From contig OY730477.1 of assembly GCA_963422745.1 (NCBI GenBank), positions 1,364,001-1,428,000 of the forward strand: DNA of 64,000 nt, written 5' to 3'. Positions 25,324 through 34,146 of the stretch are shown one piece after another. The stretch comes from G963422745 sp963422745. Lineage in GTDB: Bacteria > Actinomycetota > Acidimicrobiia > Acidimicrobiales > Aldehydirespiratoraceae. Positions within the stretch are counted from its first letter, which is position 1. Every line of letters starts with the position of its first letter. The notes beneath the pieces were generated by a model. It was given only the letters and a program-made list of their open reading frames with translations, ran no database searches and was not told where the DNA came from. A program made the position numbers and the translations under genes.

Positions 25324-26667
25324 TCAGGTGGAAGCGGCCAGGAAGGACTCCTGCGAGTCGTCCATGGCCCGAGCCCATGGGGTGTGGTGCATCGGAGCGA
25401 CGGTACCGGTGACAGGGGAGGTGTGGTTGTGATCCCGGTAGGCGATGATGGATTGTTTCTTGTGCTTCTTCCAGTCGTGGAACATCCGGTTGACTAACGG
25501 CGTATTGAAGTCCGGATAGTCGGTTTGGTCCACCAGGTCCTGCGTGTAGTCACCTTGGAAATCGATCGCCTGGAAGTCATCTTCAATGGCGTCTTCTGCG
25601 GCTTGTCTCTCGGCGATCCATCGGGCCTGCTCATCGGCGTCAGGCAATTGGATGCGACCCAGGATCACGTCACGGGCATACCAGGCCTGGGCGTCAAACA
25701 TGTTGAAGGTGTACCACTGGTCCTGCATACCCAGGTAGAACACACGGTTTTCGGGTTGCAACACCACACCGCGATACAGCATCGACGTGGCTAGCCGGTT
25801 GGTGGTCAACAGTCGGAGTTCGTCATCCATGAACGGGAAGTGGTGTTTGTAGCCGGTACAGGAGATGATGGCGTCAACCTCAGCGGAGGTTCCGTCGGCG
25901 AATGTCACTGTGCGGCCCCGCACCCGGGTCAAGATGGGCTTTTCTGATATCCCGTCGGGCCAGTCGAATCCCATCGGACCGCTACGTGATGAGCAGATCA
26001 CAGACCGCGATCCGTACTTCCAGCACTGTGTAGCAATGTCTTCAGCTGAGTAACTCGATCCGATCACCAACACGTTGAGGTCCTTGAACTGCACGGCGTC
26101 ACGGAAGTCATGAGCGTGCAGCAGCATTCCGCCGAAGGTCTCGTAGTCAAAAAAGAAGGGCATGTTCGGTGTGGAGAAGTGTCCGCTGGCCACAACCACA
26201 TAGTCGAAGTCCTCAGTTACCGCGGAGTCGGTGTCGTGGTTGTTCACCCTCAGCGTGAACCGACCCGGATCCGTGGAACGGCTCACGTTGCGTACCGAGT
26301 GGTTGAAACGGATGAAACGACGGATACCGCTGCGCTTGGCCCGGCCGACGATGTAGTCAAACAACACCTCCCGCGGTGGAAATGAACCCAACGGTTTCCC
26401 GAAGTGTTCGTCAAAGCTGTAGTCGGCGAACTCAAGACACTCCTTGGGGCCGTTCGACCACAGATAGCGATACATGCTGCCGTGGCAGGGGTCACCGTGC
26501 TCGTCAAGCCCGACCCGCCAGGTGTAGTTCCACAGTCCGCCCCAGTTGGTCTGCTTTTCGAAACAGACCAACTCTATGTCGTTCGCCGATTCGGTCTTGT
26601 CACTGGCAAATGCGTGTAGCTGGGCCAGCCCGCTTGGTCCCGCCCCGATGATGGCTACTCGTGTCAT
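25324..26667 (-). CDS. tmm: Trimethylamine monooxygenase, flavin-containing (Tmm)
   Basis: 447 aa, the usual length of bacterial Tmm. It converts TMA to TMAO with NADPH and O2. FAD motif VAIIGAGPSGLAQLHAF at 4-20; WGGLWNYTWRVGLDEHGDPC with HGSMYRYLWSNGPKECLEFA (a segment strongly conserved in marine Tmm as I know it); NADPH motif VLVIGSSYSAEDIA; ISCTGYKHHFPF; and near the end KQSIIAYRDH and APMHHTPWARAMDDS. Lies just downstream of tdm and upstream of a DAO flavoprotein. Assignment is by recalled family sequence, not a search. Confidence 0.93.
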   Translation of the reverse strand: MTRVAIIGAGPSGLAQLHAFASDKTESANDIELVCFEKQTNWGGLWNYTWRVGLDEHGDPCHGSMYRYLWSNGPKECLEFADYSFDEHFGKPLGSFPPREVLFDYIVGRAKRSGIRRFIRFNHSVRNVSRSTDPGRFTLRVNNHDTDSAVTEDFDYVVVASGHFSTPNMPFFFDYETFGGMLLHAHDFRDAVQFKDLNVLVIGSSYSAEDIATQCWKYGSRSVICSSRSGPMGFDWPDGISEKPILTRVRGRTVTFADGTSAEVDAIISCTGYKHHFPFMDDELRLLTTNRLATSMLYRGVVLQPENRVFYLGMQDQWYTFNMFDAQAWYARDVILGRIQLPDADEQARWIAERQAAEDAIEDDFQAIDFQGDYTQDLVDQTDYPDFNTPLVNRMFHDWKKHKKQSIIAYRDHNHTSPVTGTVAPMHHTPWARAMDDSQESFLAAST

Positions 26668-26865
26668 GTTGAAATCGCCTGTGTCCCTCTTTGTGGTTGG
26701 TCGCCTGGATGCTGCATGTGCATGGCCATGATCTTGTTTGCCATCGGATCGTCATTCATCCCGATAACGACAAGACCCTAGCGCAGTCTGCGCTGGCGTT
26801 GGAATATGCGCTCAGTGCCCCAATTGACGTCAACTTATGTCATAATCCTTAGGTCAATAGCCTCG
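26668..26865 (-). promoter_or_regulatory. Spacer between tdm and tmm with a candidate tmm promoter
   Basis: On the minus strand TTGACG (26833-26828) and CATATT (26808-26803) could be -35 and -10 boxes, with a long 19-bp spacer. The -35 overlaps the palindrome TTGACGTCAA (26824-26833). The 198-nt gap suggests tmm has its own promoter. Weak evidence. Confidence 0.28.
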
Positions 26866-29217
26866 CTAGCTCAGGTCGCGAACACGTTTCTTTTCGGGAT
26901 CGTAAAACGGAAAACGCACCACGGTTGCGGGTATTCGTTTTTGGTGACCGTCGATCTTGCCGACCTCAATCTTGGTACCGATTTCTGCGTAGTCCACAAC
27001 TACTCGACACAATGCGATGTTCTTGCGCAGGGTTGGCGAGATGGTTCCGCTTGTGATACTGCCCACTCGGGCTCTGCCCACATAGACACCGTCGCCGATT
27101 GAACCAGGCTCTGCACCTTCGAGTTCCAGGCCGACCAGTTTTCGCTGCGGGTTCCGTCGGCGGGCTTCAAGGGCGGTTCGGCCAATGAAATCGTCGGGTT
27201 TGGCATCAACGGGAACAGTGAACCCGATCCCGGCTTCGAAGGGGTCTGTTTGATCACAGAACTCCTGACCGGCGAAGATCAGTCCGGCTTCGATCCTCAA
27301 CACGTCAAGCGCCGCCAATCCCATGGGCACCAGTTTGTCTTTGGTGCCTGACTCCCAAATGGCGTCCCACACCTCGGGGCCGTGGCTGGGGTGACAAAAC
27401 ACCTCAAAGCCCAGTTCGCCGGTGTAACCGGTGCGCGAGACGATCACCGGTGCTCCGTTATGGTTGCCGACCCGGGCGATTGTAAATCGGAACCATCCCA
27501 GTTCGGCGACGGTGGGCTGATCGGGGCGGGACCAGATGATCCGCTCCAGTATCTGACGGCTCTTCGGGCCCTGGATCTGGAGGTTGTGAAGTTGATCTGT
27601 GGAGTTCTTTACCCAGGCTTTCAATCCCCGTTCCCGGGCCTGGTTGCGGAGCCACAAACCGCTTGTGTCGGCACCGCCGATCCATCGGAAGTTGGTGCGC
27701 CCGAGCCTGAAGATGGTGCCGTCGTCAATCATCAGGCCGGTGGGGTAGCACATGGCTGTGTAGGCGACACCTCCGTCGGACAACTTACCGATGTCACGGG
27801 TAACACAGGACTGCAGCAGTATTTCGGCGTCGGGTCCGTAGACCTCGTACTTGCGCAGCGGCGAAAGATCGACGACCGCAGCGGCTTCGCGGCAAGCCCA
27901 GTACTCCGCAGAAGTGCCGTGATTGGTGTAGGAGTTAGCCAGCCAGTAGCCGTTGTAGTCCGTGAAGTTGCGCGTTAACCGTGATGTGCGGGAATGAAAC
28001 CCGGTGTCTTTGGTGAGTTCGGCCTCTGAATTGACTGTCATACGAAAGGCAGTCCCATTCTTGAACATGTTGGTAGACGGATAGACACGAATCTGGATGT
28101 CGGTGGGGTTCCAACCATTGGCTGGATCAATATCGCAGGGGCAGGCGGTGGACACGCACACCAAGTCTTCAAGGGCTCGCAGCAGCACATAATCGCCCGG
28201 CCGTGACCAAGGCTCGTCAAAGTAGATCTGGTTGGTGTCGTCAACGTGTGTGTTGTAATAGAAGTTGATCGCCGCCCAACCCTGCCGCGCGGCGATGCCG
28301 TAGGAATCCCAGGCTTGGTTGATGTTGTCGCTGCAGTTGGCGTGGCCCGGATAGCCCATCTCCTCGTAGTAACGGGCATTGCACGCAGTGTTGAACATGT
28401 CGTGTCGGCCGACTGTATCTTGGATCACCTGAACGAGCGGCTGCATCTGTGAGTTGTAGAACTTCGAAAAGAGTCCGGGACCGGGGTATGCCGAACCCAT
28501 TAGGGTTCGGGTGGTAGTGGGATCAAGACAGTCGGGGGTGCCACGATCCAGGTCACGGATGGCGAAGCACTGAAAATCGGAACATTGTTGCCCCTCAATG
28601 TCAACCACTTGGATGTAGTCGCCCTTGGCTACTTCGTATGCCTCGGCGGTGGCCTTTTTGATAGCGAAGTCCGATTTGGGATCCGCCAACGGAGCTGGCA
28701 AAAACGGGCCGGAGGTCTGTATCGGCGAGGACCTGCGGATGTGGACGATCAGATCGGTGGGTGGATCTGTGCCGTGTGGTGCCATCGGTTCGCCCGGTGC
28801 GGCAACCACCACCGACAGCGCAGACTGCGCCGTGAACGACGCCATCGAATCCGGCGGGGAATCGGGTGCGAACACCTTCACTGCTATGGTGTTGGTTAGG
28901 TCGATGCCTCGTAACTCCAGACCGGCTTTCACGCGGCGGGCATCGGCTACGGGCTTGGACAAGATCGCCATCGCCGATGACGGACCGGCAGCGTTTGCGC
29001 CCAGTAGACCGGCGTCGTTGACTCCGTCGGAGTCAAACGCGACAAGCTCACACTGCTGGCCACCCTCGGGGTCACATATCTCAATGCGGTCGTCGGGCTC
29101 CAAGGTAACCGCAGTGGCGCTACCCCCGTTCACCCGGTAGCGCTCAATATCTGGGCTCGGCAGCCACAGACCAAAGCGCAACGCGGTCGGTTCGCGGCGC
29201 GCTGTTGAGGTGGTCAC
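26866..29217 (-). CDS. tdm: Trimethylamine N-oxide demethylase (Tdm)
   Basis: 783 aa from GTG. N-terminal DUF1989-type domains (about 20-370) and a C-terminal folate-binding GcvT-like domain (about 415-780; GFTVPVDAKPDDF, VGSITSGTISPTLRKNIAL). This architecture is specific for Tdm, which splits TMAO into dimethylamine and formaldehyde. Cys279 (FNTACNARYY) and Cys359/Cys361 (STACPCD) match the three-cysteine zinc site described for the Methylocella enzyme, as far as I recall. The GTG lies 3 nt after the stop of the upstream small membrane gene, so tdm is probably in one operon with the Amt gene. Confidence 0.92.
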   Translation of the reverse strand: MTTSTARREPTALRFGLWLPSPDIERYRVNGGSATAVTLEPDDRIEICDPEGGQQCELVAFDSDGVNDAGLLGANAAGPSSAMAILSKPVADARRVKAGLELRGIDLTNTIAVKVFAPDSPPDSMASFTAQSALSVVVAAPGEPMAPHGTDPPTDLIVHIRRSSPIQTSGPFLPAPLADPKSDFAIKKATAEAYEVAKGDYIQVVDIEGQQCSDFQCFAIRDLDRGTPDCLDPTTTRTLMGSAYPGPGLFSKFYNSQMQPLVQVIQDTVGRHDMFNTACNARYYEEMGYPGHANCSDNINQAWDSYGIAARQGWAAINFYYNTHVDDTNQIYFDEPWSRPGDYVLLRALEDLVCVSTACPCDIDPANGWNPTDIQIRVYPSTNMFKNGTAFRMTVNSEAELTKDTGFHSRTSRLTRNFTDYNGYWLANSYTNHGTSAEYWACREAAAVVDLSPLRKYEVYGPDAEILLQSCVTRDIGKLSDGGVAYTAMCYPTGLMIDDGTIFRLGRTNFRWIGGADTSGLWLRNQARERGLKAWVKNSTDQLHNLQIQGPKSRQILERIIWSRPDQPTVAELGWFRFTIARVGNHNGAPVIVSRTGYTGELGFEVFCHPSHGPEVWDAIWESGTKDKLVPMGLAALDVLRIEAGLIFAGQEFCDQTDPFEAGIGFTVPVDAKPDDFIGRTALEARRRNPQRKLVGLELEGAEPGSIGDGVYVGRARVGSITSGTISPTLRKNIALCRVVVDYAEIGTKIEVGKIDGHQKRIPATVVRFPFYDPEKKRVRDLS

Positions 29218-29220
29218 CGT

Positions 29221-29589
29221 TTAGGGCTCACCGTTGGAATCTGTTTGAGACCTGTCAATGGTGGAAAACATGTCAGACACCAACAAGACAGTGGCAGCCA
29301 AGGCGGCTGATGCGGTCACCCACAAACCGATACCAACATTGACGTCATCGCCTAGCCCCGTTAACAGGCGTCGACCGGAGATAGCTACGATCAGGCCTGC
29401 ACCTATCCACGCAGGACGCCACCGGATCCTGACCAGCATTACCGCGACAGCAGCGACGATGAGCGCGACCAAACCCTCGTCGCTGTTGACCCCGGTGATG
29501 GACTGCTCTGTATCCCAGGTCAAAAAGGTTGAGGCGGCGGCCAGGACCAGAAGTAGCTGAGCCGCTGGCCGTCGCAGCGCCGAGGCCAC
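29221..29589 (-). CDS. Four-helix small membrane protein
   Basis: About 122 aa from GTG at 29589; an ATG at 29664 would overlap the preceding small gene. Four hydrophobic segments: AAQLLLVLAAASTFLTW, GLVALIVAAVAVMLVRI, AWIGAGLIVAISGRRLL and GIGLWVTASAALAATVLLV. No known motif. It is the last of four small membrane genes between amt and tdm, all on the same strand with gaps under 25 nt. It may be part of an amine uptake or membrane complex; function unknown. Confidence 0.6.
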   Translation of the reverse strand: MASALRRPAAQLLLVLAAASTFLTWDTEQSITGVNSDEGLVALIVAAVAVMLVRIRWRPAWIGAGLIVAISGRRLLTGLGDDVNVGIGLWVTASAALAATVLLVSDMFSTIDRSQTDSNGEP

Positions 29590-29609
29590 CGAACGGTTTG
29601 GGTTGCCTT

Positions 29610-29747
29610 CTACAGCGACCCGCCATCCACTGCGGCGATGCAAATGACCACAAAGACAATGCACGCCAAGGACAGAAGTAGCATCGCGTGTTCAAAGGAC
29701 TTGGCGTGGCCTTGCTTGCCGGGGAACTCAGGTTGTTTACCTGCCAT
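29610..29747 (-). CDS. 45-aa single-helix membrane peptide
   Basis: MAGKQPEFPGKQGHAKSFEH followed by the hydrophobic stretch AMLLLSLACIVFVVICIAAV, ending DGGSL and TAG. AAGGA lies 8 nt before the ATG. The ATG is 2 nt from the stop of the upstream small gene. Position in a tight run, a good ribosome site and a clear membrane helix support a real gene despite its size. No family recognised. Confidence 0.6.
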   Translation of the reverse strand: MAGKQPEFPGKQGHAKSFEHAMLLLSLACIVFVVICIAAVDGGSL

Positions 29748-29749
29748 GA

Positions 29750-29959
29750 TTAGTTTCCTTGCTCTTCGCGGATTCGTTCGGCTGCTTCGCTGAGATGTTT
29801 ATCTTCTTTCCAGGTGGTGTGGATCATCCAGACCACCCCGATAGCGATCCCGACGATCGTCCAGAATATGTGGGCGGCGTTTCCTCCCGGTCCGAAGGTG
29901 AAGTAGCCGCCAGCAACCTCCAGTGCTTCTTCCCAGGAGTCATAGGGAAATGAGTCCAA
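29750..29959 (-). CDS. 69-aa single-helix membrane protein
   Basis: Starts at TTG, fixed by AGGAG six nt upstream; no other start fits. A short N-terminus (DSFPYDSWEEALEVAGGYF), a helix (IFWTIVGIAIGVVWMIHT) and a charged C-terminal tail (WKEDKHLSEAAERIREEQGN). The stop codon of the upstream peptide overlaps this ribosome site (TAGGAGA). Unrecognised; predicted C-terminus in the cytoplasm by charge. Confidence 0.68.
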   Translation of the reverse strand: MDSFPYDSWEEALEVAGGYFTFGPGGNAAHIFWTIVGIAIGVVWMIHTTWKEDKHLSEAAERIREEQGN

Positions 29960-29968
29960 TTGTGTCTC

Positions 29969-30088
29969 CTATACTTGTTGGTTGTCGTTATCGTGGATCT
30001 GACGGCGTTTGTGCAGTCCCCAATACCCGGCTGCCCCCACAATCAGGTACATAAGCAGGATCGCTACAATGAGCTGAATCCATGCCAT
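29969..30088 (-). CDS. 39-aa single-helix membrane peptide after amt
   Basis: MAWIQLIVAILLMYLIVGAA then GYWGLHKRRQIHDNDNQQV. It starts 4 nt after the amt stop with AAGG inside the amt end. One membrane helix with a basic, polar tail. A longer frame running into amt has no support. Together with the next three genes it makes a chain of tiny membrane proteins coupled to the transporter. Unrecognised. Confidence 0.62.
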   Translation of the reverse strand: MAWIQLIVAILLMYLIVGAAGYWGLHKRRQIHDNDNQQV

Positions 30089-30092
30089 GGGG

Positions 30093-31532
30093 TCAGCGGT
30101 TGGCCTTAACGAGATCATTGTAGGCCTGTTCAATGACCGGTCCGGACGGGACCTCAGTGCCGTCGGCAAGCACGATCGGTTCATCACGCTCACCCCACTC
30201 GGGGAAGAAGTCACTGCCGTACTCAACTACGTCAGTGCCGACCAGCTCAACTTCTGGCGGGATCCGCAGCAGGTTCAAGCGCTTGAGGATCCACGATGCC
30301 CCGTACCCGGTCAAGAAGGCCAACGCGAACAAGGTGCAGGCACCCACTAGCTGACCCAGGATTGATGTCTTGACCCCGAAGGCACCGGTCGGGTAGCCCG
30401 AGGCGAAGATGCCGACCAACATCACGCCCCACAAGCCCATGACGCCGTGCACGGCCACGGCACCGACGGCGTCATCAACGCGGCCTTTGCGTTCAATGAG
30501 GTTGCCTACCCATACCGCTAGGCCCGCGGAGAAGAAGGCCAGGAACATGACCAGGCTTGGCGAGTAGATATCGGCGCCAGCGGAGACCGCTACAACGCCA
30601 GCAAGGCCGCCTGACAATGTCCAGAACGGGTCGCCTCGCGAGAAGGTGTACCCCCCTGCGAACCCAGCGGCGAACGCCACGGTGATGGTGAAGGTAATGG
30701 CCGACAACGTTGCGGGAGAGAAGTAAATGTTGTTCCACCCGGGTGTCTGGCCAGCGACTATCGCGAGACAGGCGGCATAGAAGGCGTAAAACGCCGTAAA
30801 GATGATCATTAACCCCATCAGGGTTAGATGCAGGCTGTGAGGCTTGAACGCTCGGGCACCTCCGTCGGAGTCGAATCTGCCGATGCGTGGCCCCAGGTTG
30901 AACAGGACTCCGAGGGCGAAGATGCCAGCGATACCGTGAACCACACCCGAAGCGGCGAAGTCATGGAACCCGAAATGCAAGGTGAGCCAGCCGCCGTAGC
31001 TCCAACCCCAGGCTGCGGCCAGCACCCAAACAATGCCGCCCATAAGCGCTGTCAACATCAGATAGCCGGACAATCGGATTCTTTCAATTACGGCCCCGGA
31101 CATGATCGAACCGGTTGTCCAAGAGAACAGAACGAAAGCGGCCCAGAACACGCCGGTGAGGTTGTCACCCAGATTCGGTCCCATGGACCCTTCCCACGGC
31201 ACCGCGTAGTGGCCACCATCGGCACCGCAATAATAGCCAGCGAAGTCGGCGTGGTTCCCGTCGGCAGTGGTGGTCGGAACGAATCCCTCTTGCATGCAGA
31301 AGTAGACCCACCAACCGAGGTAGTAGAAAGTCGGCGTGACCACGGCAATGGTCAAGATGTTTTTCATCGCCGTGGCCATGACGTTCTTGCGCCGGCTTAC
31401 GCCAGCCTCATATGTCATGAACCCCACGTGCAGCAGCCACATGATGGCAACCGTGAAGAAGTAGTAAGCCTCTTGGAAGACCGCAAAGGTGTCCGCGGTT
31501 CTCTCAAGGTCTATCTGTGCAAGTAGCGACAT
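30093..31532 (-). CDS. Amt/MEP-family ammonium or methylammonium transporter
   Basis: 479 aa from the ATG of MSLLAQIDLERTAD, preceded by GGAGG and AGGA; an upstream start at 31583 is less likely. About 11 membrane helices. Pore residues expected for Amt are present: Asp and first His in HDFAASGVVHGIAGI, second His of the twin pair in VAVHGVMGLWGVM. The C-terminal tail (RIPPEVELVGTDVVEYGSDF) matches the regulatory tail. In the island it may import methylammonium or recover released ammonium. It heads the run of small membrane genes and tdm. Confidence 0.88.
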   Translation of the reverse strand: MSLLAQIDLERTADTFAVFQEAYYFFTVAIMWLLHVGFMTYEAGVSRRKNVMATAMKNILTIAVVTPTFYYLGWWVYFCMQEGFVPTTTADGNHADFAGYYCGADGGHYAVPWEGSMGPNLGDNLTGVFWAAFVLFSWTTGSIMSGAVIERIRLSGYLMLTALMGGIVWVLAAAWGWSYGGWLTLHFGFHDFAASGVVHGIAGIFALGVLFNLGPRIGRFDSDGGARAFKPHSLHLTLMGLMIIFTAFYAFYAACLAIVAGQTPGWNNIYFSPATLSAITFTITVAFAAGFAGGYTFSRGDPFWTLSGGLAGVVAVSAGADIYSPSLVMFLAFFSAGLAVWVGNLIERKGRVDDAVGAVAVHGVMGLWGVMLVGIFASGYPTGAFGVKTSILGQLVGACTLFALAFLTGYGASWILKRLNLLRIPPEVELVGTDVVEYGSDFFPEWGERDEPIVLADGTEVPSGPVIEQAYNDLVKANR

Positions 31533-32160
31533 TCCTGAGCCTCCGAAAGCCCGATGCGCAGAACTGAATCCCCACACGGGCACCCGTTCGCAATCACCGT
31601 AATCTTGATGAAATCTTGCGCCACAAACTAATGAGGTTCAGGTCAGGCGGTCAAGTCGCAAGACTTCGGCCTTCGTTGGTTACCTTGCGCCGACTGACTT
31701 TGTGGTGCTCCGATGCGGTCAAGTCGCCGGACCTAGCCTTGATTGGTTGCCTTGCGTCAGCTGACCTTGAGGTGCTCCGTTGTGGTCAAGTCACCAGACT
31801 TTGGCCTTGTTTGGTTGCCTTGCGCGAACTGACTTTGAGGTGCTCCGAACTGACCTTGAGGTGCTCCAACATGGTCCGTTGCCGTCAAGTCGCCATATTC
31901 AGCCCTCTTTGTTTTGATCGGTGCGTCTACCCGCCGACTTCAGCTCGTAGTGCGATCCGGCTCGTGCGATAGACCGGACTCTTGTCGGTTGTTAAGACCG
32001 GTGATCCAGCTCATAATGCGATAGACGACGCTAAGGCGGCTCTAGAGCACCGACTCCAGCTCATAGTGCGACATCCGGCTCGTAGTACGACATGGCGCTG
32101 TTCGGGCACAGTGATCAGCCTTGGTTCTACCGGTGTGAGTCGCAGGTAGTCTCGCTTGAC
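31533..32160. repeat. Gap upstream of thrS with 67-68-bp tandem repeats and a second short repeat
   Basis: GGTCAAGTC begins units at 31649, 31717 and 31784, each continuing with GACT or GACCT, TTGGTT(A/G)CCTTGCG, CTGAC(T/C)TTG and GGTGCTCCG, then a partial unit. From 31940 a second set repeats CAGCTCATAGTGCGA or CTCGTAGTGCGA variants at about 31942, 32008, 32055 and 32081, running up to the region before thrS. It lies between divergent amt and thrS, so promoters must be here, but none stands out. Confidence 0.8.
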
Positions 32161-34146
32161 ATGTCCGACTCGATCCTCGTGCGGCTCTTCGACGGGTCAA
32201 CCCGTCGTCTCCCGGTAGGTGCCACAGGCGCTGACCTCGCCGCCTTGATTGGCAACCAAGCGGCCCGGGACGCACTCATTGTCGTGATCGACGGCATTGA
32301 ACAGGACCTTCATCAGCCTCTTCGCAACGGTGCCACAGTCGAGCTTGTCATGCCTGCGCAACCCCGTGGTCTACACACGATTCGTCATAGCACCGCACAC
32401 GTCCTGGCGCAGGCGATCACTGATCTGTTTCCGGGTACCGAACTCGCGATCGGGCCGCCGATTGAACACGGGTTCTACTACGACGTCCAGCTACCCGCGG
32501 GACAGACCCTCAGCGAGGACGATCTTGAGGCCGTGGAGGCCCGCATGCATGAGATCGTGGCGGCGGATCAGCCCTTCGTACGCCATGAACTGCCCGTAAC
32601 CGAAGCGGCGGAGTTCTTCGCCTCGCAAACCTACAAGACCGAACTCATTGAGCGGGTCTGTTCGGGCGCGATCTCCGAGGACGATGCAGGGGAGGTCGCC
32701 GGGTCCGACACCATCAGCTACTACGCCAACGGCGACATCGAAGTGCCTGGAACCTTCCGGGACATGTGTACCGGGCCGCACGTTCCCAGCACCGGGCGTC
32801 TAGGCCACTTCCGGCTTCGATCGGTGGCGGGTGCATACTGGCGAGGCGACACTTCCCGTCCGATGCTTCAGCGTGTCTACGGAACAGCCTGGTCCTCCCG
32901 CAAGGAGCTGAAGGCTCACATGATGATGCTGGCCGAGGCGGAAAAGCGTGATCACAGGCGCCTTGCGGCCGAACTTGATCTCTGTAGTTGGCCCTCCGAA
33001 CTGGGCCCAGGCCTGGCGGTGTGGCATCCCAAAGGTGCGCGCGTCCGCAAAGTCATTGAGGACTACTCGCGTGAGCGTCACGAGCAGGGCGGCTATGAGT
33101 TTGTGTTCTCGCCCCACATCGCCAAGTCGGTGCTGTGGGAGACCTCCGGGCATCTCGAGTTCTACGCCGATGCCATGTTCCCCGCAATTGAACTGGACGG
33201 TGTCTCTTACTACCCCAAGCCGATGAACTGTCCGTTCCATGTAATGGTCTATCGCTCCCGTCAACGAAGCTACCGAGAGTTGCCGTTGCGATTGTTCGAA
33301 CTCGGATCCGTGTATCGCTACGAATTATCTGGGGTTGTACATGGCCTGCTGCGAAGCCGCGGCTTCACCCAAGACGACAGCCACATCTTCTGCAGCCGCG
33401 CCGACATTGAATCGGAACTAGCCTCGCTGCTCGACTTCGTACTCTCACAGCTACGTGACTTCGGCTTTGAGGACTTCGAAGCCAAGCTGTCAACTCGACC
33501 CGCTGGCAAGTCCGTGGGCGACGATGATCTGTGGGAGCAGGCCACCGAAGGGCTACGCCGGGCGCTGGACACCCACGGCTTGGAGTTCACCGTCGACGAA
33601 GGTGGCGGAGCGTTCTACGGTCCCAAGATCGACGTTGACGTTACCGACGCAATCGGACGTGCTTGGCAACTGTCCACCATCCAACTTGATTTCAACCTGC
33701 CGGAACGGTTCGACCTCTGCTACGCCGATGCCGACGGGTCGCTTCGTCAGCCGGTCATGATCCATCGAGCGCTTCTGGGTTCCATTGAGCGCTTCTTCGG
33801 CGTGCTGCTTGAGCACTACGCCGGAGCGTTGCCGATGTGGCTTGCACCGTCGCAGGTGTGGGTACTGCCGGTGGCTGAGTCCCACGACGGCTACGCCCGG
33901 CTCGTGGCCGATCGACTCCGAACCGACGGCCTACGGGTGGATGTGGTTCCGGCAGGAACCACACTGGGCAAGCGGGTGCGTGAGGGCAAGGTTCAAAAGG
34001 TTCCCTACGTGCTGGTTGTCGGAGATGATGACGTCGCCAACAACACCGTCGGTGTGAATGTGCGTGGTGGCGGTGCCCCCAGCCGCGACGTTGACGTGGA
34101 CGAACTAGCGGCCCGGTTGGTCGCCGACGTCACCCGGAAGATCTGA
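32161..34146 (+). CDS. thrS: Threonyl-tRNA synthetase
   Basis: 661 aa from MSDSILVRLFDGSTRRLP, the start of the TGS domain; the frame is open from 32092 but that extension is repeat-derived. Order: TGS, editing domain with HRKSTAH-type HSTAHVLAQA and the zinc-like CTGPHVPSTG, class II catalytic core with motif 2 region RSFELGSVYRYELSG-like RLFELGSVYRYE, zinc Cys in PMNCPFHVMVY, and HGxx anticodon-binding C-terminus. It charges tRNA-Thr. Its stop overlaps the HIT gene ATG (TGATG). First gene of the block syntenic with M. tuberculosis Rv2614c. Confidence 0.95.
   Translation: MSDSILVRLFDGSTRRLPVGATGADLAALIGNQAARDALIVVIDGIEQDLHQPLRNGATVELVMPAQPRGLHTIRHSTAHVLAQAITDLFPGTELAIGPPIEHGFYYDVQLPAGQTLSEDDLEAVEARMHEIVAADQPFVRHELPVTEAAEFFASQTYKTELIERVCSGAISEDDAGEVAGSDTISYYANGDIEVPGTFRDMCTGPHVPSTGRLGHFRLRSVAGAYWRGDTSRPMLQRVYGTAWSSRKELKAHMMMLAEAEKRDHRRLAAELDLCSWPSELGPGLAVWHPKGARVRKVIEDYSRERHEQGGYEFVFSPHIAKSVLWETSGHLEFYADAMFPAIELDGVSYYPKPMNCPFHVMVYRSRQRSYRELPLRLFELGSVYRYELSGVVHGLLRSRGFTQDDSHIFCSRADIESELASLLDFVLSQLRDFGFEDFEAKLSTRPAGKSVGDDDLWEQATEGLRRALDTHGLEFTVDEGGGAFYGPKIDVDVTDAIGRAWQLSTIQLDFNLPERFDLCYADADGSLRQPVMIHRALLGSIERFFGVLLEHYAGALPMWLAPSQVWVLPVAESHDGYARLVADRLRTDGLRVDVVPAGTTLGKRVREGKVQKVPYVLVVGDDDVANNTVGVNVRGGGAPSRDVDVDELAARLVADVTRKI

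Noticed and set aside
26824..26833. TTGACGTCAA palindrome before tmm as a specific regulator site
   Set aside because: A single 10-bp palindrome is too short to assign; kept only as part of a weak promoter suggestion.
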